In this document: positions 24,290 through 30,024 of the stretch, piece by piece | How the letters are laid out: the number at the start of each line of letters is the position of its first letter | How positions within the stretch are numbered: position 1 is the stretch's first letter | Assembly: GCA_019415525.1 (NCBI GenBank) | Contig: DXZA01000072.1 | Coordinates: forward strand, 1-47,748 | From: Tyzzerella sp. | Lineage (GTDB): Bacteria > Bacillota > Clostridia > Lachnospirales > Anaerotignaceae | DNA length: 47,748 nucleotides | Direction of reading: 5' to 3' | The notes under the pieces: model-generated | Databases searched by the model: none | The model's input: only the letters and a program-made list of their open reading frames with translations | What the model was told of the DNA's origin: nothing | Position numbers and translations under genes: made by a program

Positions 24290-25079
24290 GTTTATATCTC
24301 CTCATTTTTACGTATATACTCCACTTTCCTATAACTTCATTCCATTCAGGTCTACATTCTGTAAAAAAATATCCAGGATACCTCTTTTCCCAAAAATATT
24401 TGTCATCAGGGCAACGAGCAATCCTCTCAATAGCTCTTTCAGATAATCGACTATCTTTTTCTTTCATTACAGGTTTATCTAAGTTCCTTGAAGGAATCCA
24501 TCTCTTTTTTCCTGCTGGGTCTTTAGAAAGATATCTCGCTATTGCCTCTAAACCAAATTCATCTGTTTGAAGTCTATCAGCATTAACCCTTCCTATTTTC
24601 TTGCCCTCTTTTTCACCTTTTCTTTTTGGCAATCTCCAAAGTTCCTCAACTTCATCTCTACTCAAACCTTTATTCATTATTATGTGATGATGAAGTCTTA
24701 TTTTTTGTATTCCTTTTCCAACTTCTTTAAATTCAGTTACAATTATATATTTTATTTTTTCAAGACCTTTTTTCTTTCTTCTATGGGATATTCTTCTTAT
24801 AAAATTTTTAACTATTCTTTCAGCTTCTTCTATACTGTTTGGCATACTTTCATTGTCATATGTACAAGTTACGTGTAAATCATTATCATCAAAATTTGTA
24901 TTCACTAACTGTATAAAATATCTTCTTGCTCTCTTATCATTTAACTTTTTAATTTTTGGAGATGATATGTATACTTTCTTTGCTCTACCTCTTTTCTTTT
25001 TCTCATATGTATTTATAAAATCTATTTCAAGAAATCTTTCTCCACAATAGATTACTTTTTCTTTTATATAATTTTTCAT
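24264..25079 (-). CDS. HUH-type replication initiator (Y1 Rep-like)
   Basis: 271 residues. The three rolling-circle Rep motifs are in order. Motif I-like DLHVTCTYDNES is at ~68-79. Motif II RLHHHIIM has the metal-binding H130 and H132. Motif III RYLSK has Tyr183 and Lys186 in the Y-x-x-K spacing. Such proteins nick one strand at the origin and stay joined through the tyrosine. It is the only replication initiator I can see: no helicase, DnaD or primase is in the window. It is fairly short, with no helicase domain, so host helicase must be recruited. Confidence 0.8.
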   Translation of the reverse strand: MKNYIKEKVIYCGERFLEIDFINTYEKKKRGRAKKVYISSPKIKKLNDKRARRYFIQLVNTNFDDNDLHVTCTYDNESMPNSIEEAERIVKNFIRRISHRRKKKGLEKIKYIIVTEFKEVGKGIQKIRLHHHIIMNKGLSRDEVEELWRLPKRKGEKEGKKIGRVNADRLQTDEFGLEAIARYLSKDPAGKKRWIPSRNLDKPVMKEKDSRLSERAIERIARCPDDKYFWEKRYPGYFFTECRPEWNEVIGKWSIYVKMRRYKREKSYLFL

Positions 25080-25132
25080 ACATACTTCCCCTTTATAGTT
25101 TATAAGTTAATACCCATTACAAGGCCATAAAG

Positions 25133-25187
25133 GGCACATCTGCCCAAGGTCTAAAATTAGCCTGTCCCATAAGGAACAGGCTTAAAT
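25133..25187 (-). other. Two strong hairpins upstream of the Rep gene, candidate origin or leader
   Basis: The 139-base gap 25080-25218 holds GGGCA-CATC-TGCCC (25133-25146) and a ten-base-pair stem around 25164-25187 (AGCCTGT arms). Neither has a convincing U-run. Rolling-circle origins usually have a nicking hairpin near the Rep gene, and a translational leader is also possible. Confidence 0.4.
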
Positions 25188-25218
25188 AATTATTAAATTG
25201 TAAATTTTTGTAAGTTTA

Positions 25219-25551
25219 TTAAATTCCAAAATTGACACATATTGTCAATACAATTATAACTATTAATAAAACTACAATTATTTTACTAAGACTTTTTATA
25301 ATGCTATTAGCATCATCAGCTTTTTCTGCTGTTATAAGATTTATTTTCTCAAACCTTTTAATTGTTTCATCATAATGTTTCTGCTCTTTATCTTTAATAG
25401 CTTTTACATCATAACTAATACTTGTAATATCGTTATGCATATTTTTAATTAGATTTTTTATGGTTCTTGACTCTGTTGTATAATTCTCATTGATTTTTTT
25501 AAGAATATAATCGGTTTTATTCTTACTACTCCTGTAACCCACTTTTTTCAC
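25219..25551 (-). CDS. Small C-terminally anchored membrane protein
   Basis: 110 residues: soluble coiled region (NENYTTESRTIKNLIKNMHN) then a C-terminal hydrophobic segment at ~87-109 (IIVVLLIVIIVLTICV). Predicted tail-anchored membrane protein, possibly an anchor for the replication complex. GTG at 25551 or 25542, the second having better spacing from AAAGGTG. Confidence 0.7.
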   Translation of the reverse strand: MKKVGYRSSKNKTDYILKKINENYTTESRTIKNLIKNMHNDITSISYDVKAIKDKEQKHYDETIKRFEKINLITAEKADDANSIIKSLSKIIVVLLIVIIVLTICVNFGI

Positions 25552-25554
25552 CTT

Positions 25555-25860
25555 TCAATCTAAATAGTTTCTTCCTATAATTTTCATAAATTCTTCCCTG
25601 CTATGTTCTTCTTCAAATTTCCTTTGACATTCAGCTTTTAGCCTTCTGTCAAGTTCTGCTCCGTCACGTCCGTGAACTCCCTGAGCTGAACAATTATGTA
25701 ATTCTGGTATTAAGTAACACCAAAAACCATATTTATCTGATATTTTTCTAAGTCCTGTACCATGGTAAATATGATGCTTATGTAATGTTCCTCTACTACC
25801 TGTTATATAGCAACATTTTTCTTTACCCTGTAATATACTTACAGTATGACTTCCTTTCAT
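25555..25860 (-). CDS. HNH-like phage protein
   Basis: 101 residues. A treble-clef pattern is visible: Cys16-Cys17, HKHHIYHG (27-33), Cys48, a HN pair at 55-56 and VHG at 62-64. The positions suit a metal-binding HNH fold like the phage HNH proteins that follow recombination genes. Catalysis is plausible but not certain. It sits in the early operon with its ATG directly behind an upstream gene. Confidence 0.72.
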   Translation of the reverse strand: MKGSHTVSILQGKEKCCYITGSRGTLHKHHIYHGTGLRKISDKYGFWCYLIPELHNCSAQGVHGRDGAELDRRLKAECQRKFEEEHSREEFMKIIGRNYLD

Positions 25861-25864
25861 TTAA

Positions 25865-26107
25865 TCACCCAATTTTTTCTTTTAACAAAATTAATTTATC
25901 AATTATTAAATTTAGTCTTTTATTATCTTCAAAATCTGATATAATATAGTCAGCTCTGTTACCGTTTTGGAATTGTTCCCACCCTTTTGGGAATATTCTT
26001 ATCTCTATGGATTTTTTTCTTGTGTCTAGTTCAAACACAATATCTGGTACAGAGCTTATTTTATTTATTTCAATACAAAGCTTTAAAATTTTAATTATTT
26101 TTTTCAT
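25865..26107 (-). CDS. Hypothetical small phage protein
   Basis: 80 residues with no family recognised. A basic helical start (KKIIKILKLCIEINKISS), then a strand-like FELDTRKKSIEIRIFPKGWE. The ATG overlaps the previous gene's TGA by one base, so translation is coupled. Confidence 0.6.
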   Translation of the reverse strand: MKKIIKILKLCIEINKISSVPDIVFELDTRKKSIEIRIFPKGWEQFQNGNRADYIISDFEDNKRLNLIIDKLILLKEKIG

Positions 26108-26259
26108 AATTCTTTGTCTTCTTTGAAATACATTCCTGTTGCTTTTCCATTCTCACAGAGCAAGCCTTGTCTTAACATTCCAATACGATATAATTCTTCT
26201 ATACGTTCAATGGGCATATCGTCATAAAATGTTTTTTTTACTTTAAATCTTCTTATCAT
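26104..26259 (-). CDS. Small hypothetical protein (51 aa)
   Basis: ATG at 26259 with GGGGGA upstream; product begins MIRRFKVKKTFYDDMPIERI and ends MYFKEDKEL. Its stop overlaps the next ATG. Codon use is like that of its neighbours. No family recognised. Confidence 0.58.
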   Translation of the reverse strand: MIRRFKVKKTFYDDMPIERIEELYRIGMLRQGLLCENGKATGMYFKEDKEL

Positions 26260-26271
26260 TGTAAATTCCCC

Positions 26272-26397
26272 CTATTTTGTTAAAATAGCCATATTTATAG
26301 GAACTATGTTTTTAAGTTCTCTTTCTAATTCTTCACTACTGTATATGTTGTAATTTTCTTGTAAGTATTTAATAAGAAGTTCTCTTTTATTATTCAT
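26272..26397 (-). CDS. Small hypothetical protein (41 aa)
   Basis: ATG at 26397 overlaps the TGA of the upstream gene (ATGA). The product, MNNKRELLIKYLQENYNIYS..., is a small helical protein ending at a TAG at 26272. No family recognised; supported by coupling and by fitting neatly between neighbours. Confidence 0.52.
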   Translation of the reverse strand: MNNKRELLIKYLQENYNIYSSEELERELKNIVPINMAILTK

Positions 26398-26648
26398 AAT
26401 TTTTCAGCCTCTTTCTTTATCATTTCTTTTATTAATTCAACTGTTTCTTGAACACCATTACTTAAAATCTTTTCTGCCAATATGATAAATAGCTTTTTAA
26501 AGGCTTCTTGTGATTCAATATTTTTTTCTCTTTCATTTATAAAGTCAGATAACTTTAATACAAATCTTATACTTTGAGCTACTATTTTCTCTGTATCACC
26601 TTCAGCTTTAAAAATAGTTTCATCATTTATACATTCAAATTTAATCAC
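26394..26648 (-). CDS. Hypothetical small phage protein
   Basis: 84 residues: MIKFECINDETIFKAEGDTE, then a helical rest ending IKKEAEKL. Placed between two coupled small genes of the early operon. The N-terminal strand followed by amphipathic helices suggests a small oligomeric regulator. Not a recognised family. Confidence 0.6.
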   Translation of the reverse strand: MIKFECINDETIFKAEGDTEKIVAQSIRFVLKLSDFINEREKNIESQEAFKKLFIILAEKILSNGVQETVELIKEMIKKEAEKL

Positions 26649-26660
26649 TTTGACCTCTCC

Positions 26661-26828
26661 TTAATATTGTAATTTCCCAGCATTTTCTTTAAGTTTGGCA
26701 CACTTTCCAAGAGCACCTTTTACTTCTTTACCTAATCTTTGAAAGCGGTCTTTATAGACGCATTTTTCTTGTAATTCACACCTCCAACACTCACATTTTC
26801 GGTCTTCATTTTTATAAAATTCTGACAT
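26661..26828 (-). CDS. Small Cys-rich (zinc-binding) protein, 55 aa
   Basis: ATG at 26828 with AAGGAGG upstream. The product has CECWRCELQEKC near residues 12-23 (Cys spaced 2, 3 and 6) and one more Cys at ~43. It is a probable zinc-binding peptide, rich in Lys. Good candidate for a real small protein because of its strong ribosome site. Function unknown. Confidence 0.62.
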   Translation of the reverse strand: MSEFYKNEDRKCECWRCELQEKCVYKDRFQRLGKEVKGALGKCAKLKENAGKLQY

Positions 26829-26842
26829 ATATATTAACCTCC

Positions 26843-27109
26843 TTAAATAAATAAGTACTTAGCCAATGCTTCACAATATTCATGATAGGAAACATTTATC
26901 CTACTAATATGTGGAGCATTTCTTTTTAATATCTCAATACATTTTTCTTCTTCAATAACCTTATTTACAGCTATTGTAAAATGTCTAGGCTCTATATTAT
27001 TCATTACTTTTATTCTGTCTTGACCTTCCATTTGTGAATATAATTCTTTATTTATATTACAAATACTTTCAATGTCTATTTCTCCTACTGATGTAATTAC
27101 TGTGTACAT
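26843..27109 (-). CDS. Hypothetical small phage protein
   Basis: 88 residues: YTVITSVGEIDIESICNINK then IEPRHFTIAVNKVIEEEKCI. Mixed alpha/beta, no family recognised. Followed at 14 bases by the Cys-rich small gene. Confidence 0.6.
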   Translation of the reverse strand: MYTVITSVGEIDIESICNINKELYSQMEGQDRIKVMNNIEPRHFTIAVNKVIEEEKCIEILKRNAPHISRINVSYHEYCEALAKYLFI

Positions 27110-27125
27110 ATATTTATCACCCCCT

Positions 27126-27296
27126 TTATGCTGACTTATTAGAACTTTCTAAGTATTTATCTTTCTGTCCGTCTATATAACCATGTATATAGATTTGTGT
27201 CTTTTCATCTAGTTTACTTAAGAATTCCATAAAATTGTCACTTTCTTCTTTGTATTTACTTTTGATGAACGTTTCAGTACTTTTTTCTTTTAACAT
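27126..27296 (-). CDS. First early gene, small hypothetical protein (56 aa)
   Basis: ATG at 27296 with GAGAGGTGA upstream, about 30 bases downstream of the expected transcript start of the leftward early promoter. Product MLKEKSTETFIKSKYKEESD... is highly charged and helical, ending QKDKYLESSNKSA. First genes of such operons are often regulatory (Cro-like or excision-related), but there is no visible helix-turn-helix. No family recognised. Confidence 0.6.
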   Translation of the reverse strand: MLKEKSTETFIKSKYKEESDNFMEFLSKLDEKTQIYIHGYIDGQKDKYLESSNKSA

Positions 27297-27321
27297 TTCA
27301 ATCACCTCTCTTGTTTATTTT

Positions 27322-27406
27322 TCGTTTATAAACCGATTATACATTTATATTTTCGGTATGTCAACGGTTTTTTATTTTTTCTATTTATTTTTTTCGTTGA
27401 CATACA
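27322..27406. promoter_or_regulatory. Three similar repressor operator sites
   Basis: CGTTTATAAACCG at 27322-27334, CGGTATGTCAACGG at 27354-27367 (minus reading CCGTTGACATACCG), and CGTTGACATACA at 27395-27406. All fit a dyad CGTT-N5-ACCG-type consensus; the first contains the perfect palindrome GTTTATAAAC. They overlap the early promoter start, the early -35, and the repressor promoter -35. This is the standard layout for a phage repressor that shuts its early operon and tunes its own gene. Confidence 0.7.
27336..27364 (-). promoter_or_regulatory. Early leftward sigma-70 promoter
   Basis: TTGACA (27359-27364 on the minus strand), exactly 17 bases, then TATAAT (27336-27341): a consensus promoter. 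Expected start near 27329. It drives the early operon from the gene at 27126. An operator-like site overlaps its -35 and another covers the start point. Confidence 0.88.
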
Positions 27407-27425
27407 AATTTTATTATGCTATTCT
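27397..27425 (+). promoter_or_regulatory. Repressor promoter
   Basis: TTGACA (27397-27402), 17 bases, then TATTCT (27420-27425). It leads to the repressor gene with an AAAGGAGG site at 27433-27440. The -35 lies inside the third operator-like site, which implies autoregulation. The -10 is imperfect, so activity should be lower than that of the early promoter. Confidence 0.75.
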
Positions 27426-27446
27426 TTATTTAAAAGGAGGTTAGAA

Positions 27447-27983
27447 ATGGAAATAAATGATAGAATAAAAGAGTTACGTAAAAAATATTTAAAACTAACT
27501 CAAGAAAAATTTGGCAAAGAACTTGGTGTAAGTCGCGATGTTATTTATAATGTAGAGGCAAATCGTCTTGCACGACCTGAACAGAAAGAGCCTATTTATA
27601 AACTTATCTGTGAAAAATTCAATGTTAATGAAAATTGGCTTAAATATGGTGAAGGTGAAATGTTTGTTCAAGATGATACATTTAGTCTTGATGATTACTT
27701 AGAATTAAAAAAGGCTACAAATCTTGAAAAAGAAATAGTAAAGGCTTATTTCAGTCTTCCAGAAAATATGCGTCAGGATATTATTAATCATTTCAAAGAG
27801 TATTTCTTAAATGAAGATAAAAAAGATGATAAAGAAGAAGAACACTCTGAAATAATAAATCCTAACGCTCTTACTGATGATGAAATAGAAAAAGAACTTG
27901 AAGCATATCGTCTTGAACTTGAAGCAGAAAGAAGGGTAAAAACATCATCAGTATCAGAAGATACAAAAAGGAAAAAAGCATAA
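27447..27983 (+). CDS. XRE-family repressor
   Basis: 178 residues. The helix-turn-helix occupies residues ~3-62 (MEINDRIKELRKKYLKLTQE, KFGKELGVSRDVIYNVEANR). The C-terminal half is acidic and helical (DDKEEEHSEIINPNALTDDE) and contains no LexA-type Ser-Lys protease domain. Hence cleavage by RecA-type signals is not visible. It is encoded next to its operators and divergently from the early operon. It very probably maintains lysogeny; induction must use another route, perhaps an antirepressor or protease not in the window. Confidence 0.88.
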   Translation: MEINDRIKELRKKYLKLTQEKFGKELGVSRDVIYNVEANRLARPEQKEPIYKLICEKFNVNENWLKYGEGEMFVQDDTFSLDDYLELKKATNLEKEIVKAYFSLPENMRQDIINHFKEYFLNEDKKDDKEEEHSEIINPNALTDDEIEKELEAYRLELEAERRVKTSSVSEDTKRKKA

Positions 27984-28006
27984 TAAAAAAATAAGGGGGC
28001 ATTATT

Positions 28007-28984
28007 ATGGGCTTTAAATTTAGGAAAAGTATTAAAATTGCACCAGGGGTAAAATTAAATATTAATAAAAATAGTGTTGGTATATCAGCTGGCACTCGTG
28101 GAGCAAGGTTTTCTGTAAACTCTAAAGGTAGAGCAACAACGACTGTTGGTATTCCCGGCTCTGGAATTTCATATTCTAGTACTACAAATTTAGGTGGAAG
28201 TAATCGCCAAAGTAGTCAAAGGTCTAATAATGAACCTTCACCAACACAAGGACCTAATAAGCCAGTAAGTAAAAAAACAAATATGTTGATAACAATAATA
28301 ATTATTGCACTTATATTTTTCCGTGCAGTATTTCGTTTTACAATTATTCCAACTATATTATATTTTGCAGTATGGCGTAAAAAAATTGTTGACCAAGATA
28401 AAAAGAAATATTGGGATATAGTATCCGGAATAGTTGGTGTAATATCTATTATAGTTTTAGGAAACTGGATATTAAATCCGGTTATACCTGTTGAAAAAAT
28501 TGAAATTACAGCACAATCAGCTGAAATGGATATATATAAAAATCAAAATATATCTATCACAGTTACACCTGATAATGCAAATACTGAAATAGAATACATA
28601 ACTGATAATGAAGATGTTATTAAACTAGAAACAACAGATGATGCTATAAAAATAATAAGTAAAAAAGAAGGAACAGCCACTATAACAGCAAAAAGTGGTG
28701 ATATAGAAAGTAATCCATTGACTATTACAGTAATAGATGAAGCAAGAATTGCAAAAGAAAAAGCAGAAGCTGAACGTCTTGCTCAAGAAGAAGCTGAAAA
28801 ACTTGCTAGAAAGCAAGAATTACTTGAACGAATTAAAAAAGATTATGTTCCTATGGTTTGGGTATCTTCAACAGGCAGTAAATATCATAGCAAATCTACT
28901 TGTAGTGGTATGAACTCACCTGCACAAATAACATTGGAAGAAGCAGAGGCACAAGGATTAGAACCTTGTGGAAAATGTTATTAA
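28007..28984 (+). CDS. DUF4236 membrane protein with Ig-like and Cys/His C-terminal domains
   Basis: 325 residues. Residues 1-60 are a DUF4236 domain (KFRKSIKIAPGVKLNINKNS, GIPGSGISYSS). Transmembrane segments follow at ~93-122 and ~137-155. Residues ~163-244 form a BIG2-like Ig domain (VEKIEITAQSAEMDIY, IEYITDNEDVIKL, ITAKSGDI). A charged coiled region at 246-275 leads to a C-terminal mini-domain with H294, C299, C321 and C324 (HSKSTC, PCGKC). The C-terminus should be outside the cell. Located in the lysogeny block, so probably expressed in the lysogen; possible superinfection-exclusion or host-surface role, unproven. AAGGGGGC precedes the ATG. Confidence 0.85.
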   Translation: MGFKFRKSIKIAPGVKLNINKNSVGISAGTRGARFSVNSKGRATTTVGIPGSGISYSSTTNLGGSNRQSSQRSNNEPSPTQGPNKPVSKKTNMLITIIIIALIFFRAVFRFTIIPTILYFAVWRKKIVDQDKKKYWDIVSGIVGVISIIVLGNWILNPVIPVEKIEITAQSAEMDIYKNQNISITVTPDNANTEIEYITDNEDVIKLETTDDAIKIISKKEGTATITAKSGDIESNPLTITVIDEARIAKEKAEAERLAQEEAEKLARKQELLERIKKDYVPMVWVSSTGSKYHSKSTCSGMNSPAQITLEEAEAQGLEPCGKCY

Positions 28985-29037
28985 TTATAAATTTATAAAA
29001 ACTTAAACAACATAGATTTAAAATATTAATACATAAA

Positions 29038-29071
29038 AAAATCTTTTGTATAAAAATATTCAAAAGATTTT
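29038..29071 (+). terminator. Hairpin terminator after the DUF4236 gene
   Basis: An 11-base-pair AT-rich stem (arms 29038-29048 and 29061-29071) followed by a U-rich region. It separates the repressor/DUF4236 unit from the lipoprotein gene, so the lipoprotein likely has its own promoter. Confidence 0.6.
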
Positions 29072-29107
29072 AAATAATTATTTATATTTTTTTAGGAGGT
29101 ATATTTT

Positions 29108-29632
29108 ATGAAAAAATTAGTTTTAATTCTCACAGTTTTAGGTTTAACAGGTGCTATTTATGGTTGTGGCGGAGAAACAAGTACAAGTAATAATTCAACA
29201 ACACAAGAACAGCAAACTGAAACAACTAATGAAGAAACTGAAACTAAAGAGCCAGTATCAACTGATGTAGGTGACCTTGGAAATTATTACGTTGAAATTA
29301 AAGATTGTACTTTCAGCCAAGACTTTGAAGGCAATCAAATGATTGTTGTTAACTATAATTTTACAAATAATTCAGACGAAAATGCTGTTCCTTCAGTAGT
29401 ATTAGATGTAAAAGCATTCCAAGATGGTATACAGCTTGAACCTGCAATATCAATAGATGAAACAGTTTATAATCTTAATACTGGATTGAAAGAAGTGCAG
29501 TCTGGTATTACATTAGAAAATTGTCAAGCCGGCTATGTTTTAACAAGTACTTCACCTGTTGAATTTGAAGTTTCTGAACTTCTTTCTCTTTCTGATAAAA
29601 AACTTACAAAAACTTTTGATGTACAGCAATAA
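29108..29632 (+). CDS. Lipoprotein with DUF5067-like domain
   Basis: 174 residues. Signal peptide 1-19 and lipobox at IYGC (Cys20), then a Ser/Thr/Glu/Gln linker (~22-55). The DUF5067-like domain covers ~57-170 (YYVEIKDCTFSQDFEGNQMI, VVNYNFTNNSDENAVPSVVL). Such immunoglobulin-like domains occur in surface lipoproteins of Lachnospiraceae and lactobacilli. AGGAGG upstream. It lies between the lysogeny genes and the recombinase, so it is a good candidate for a lysogenic-conversion or superinfection gene. Confidence 0.85.
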   Translation: MKKLVLILTVLGLTGAIYGCGGETSTSNNSTTQEQQTETTNEETETKEPVSTDVGDLGNYYVEIKDCTFSQDFEGNQMIVVNYNFTNNSDENAVPSVVLDVKAFQDGIQLEPAISIDETVYNLNTGLKEVQSGITLENCQAGYVLTSTSPVEFEVSELLSLSDKKLTKTFDVQQ

Positions 29633-29724
29633 AAAATATAATTAATAAAATTACAGTTATTCATTATAGCGATAAAGTTGCTTAAAAATTAAAAATAATA
29701 TTAAAAATTAATTATATTGTGTTG

Positions 29725-29827
29725 TTTTTCACTAAGAGTTAAATTATAATAATATAAAAAACTCATTTTTTAACTCTTGGTAATAATCTTCCCACTATAA
29801 AAGAAGTGAAAAACCAAGAGTTTTTTT
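29725..29827 (+). promoter_or_regulatory. Bistable terminator/antiterminator-like leader
   Basis: TTTTTCACT (29725-29733) pairs with AGTGAAAAA (29805-29813) and AAGAGTTAAA (29734-29743) pairs with TTTAACTCTT (29769-29778). The second strand also pairs, as AACTCTTGG (29772-29780), with CCAAGAGTT (29814-29822), which is followed by seven U: a terminator. The two arrangements exclude each other, as in attenuators. It lies 200 bases upstream of the recombinase and 90 bases downstream of the lipoprotein. It could also be that gene's complex terminator. Confidence 0.55.
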
Positions 29828-29845
29828 ATATATTTTATGTAAATA

Positions 29846-29885
29846 GATAAAGAAAAAGTCCCTGTGCTACCAACACAAGGACTTT
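29846..29885 (-). terminator. Leftward terminator in the recombinase leader region
   Basis: On the minus strand a 12-base-pair stem (29855-29866 with 29874-29885, one G-U) is followed by U5 and a further U-rich tail. On the plus strand the same stem has a C-A mismatch. It faces any transcript entering from the queA side, so it could protect the lysogeny block from readthrough. Confidence 0.65.
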
Positions 29886-29901
29886 AAAAGGTATATATCC
29901 C

Positions 29902-29958
29902 ATAGACTGTTGTGTCTATAATGACATAATAACCCCTAGGCAAGGTTATTATATCATT
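29902..29958 (+). repeat. Two inverted repeats upstream of the recombinase
   Basis: ATAGAC-6-GTCTAT (29902-29907, 29914-29919), whose right arm overlaps a TATAAT (29917-29922), and a 15-base-pair repeat (29920-29934 with 29944-29958, one mismatch) around a nine-base CCTAGGCAA loop. They fit a regulatory or recombinase-binding site. An attachment site is possible, because serine integrases use imperfect repeats next to their gene, but a crossover core cannot be proven here. Confidence 0.4.
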
Positions 29959-29979
29959 TTAAAAGACACTCTGCAATAT

Positions 29980-30005
29980 GGGTGTTATTTTTATACCCTT
30001 TTTTC
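29980..30005 (+). other. Short hairpin and T-run just before the recombinase
   Basis: GGGTGT (29980-29985) pairs with ATACCC (29993-29998), one G-U, followed by TTTTTT. This is a weak terminator-like element 20 bases before the recombinase ATG. Its efficiency is doubtful because the stem is only six pairs. Confidence 0.35.
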
Positions 30006-30024
30006 GGAAGAAAGGAATGATATA

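Noticed and set aside
24264..25079. Integrated rolling-circle plasmid
   Set aside because: The HUH Rep is embedded in the phage early operon with overlapping phage genes, and no plasmid backbone is present.
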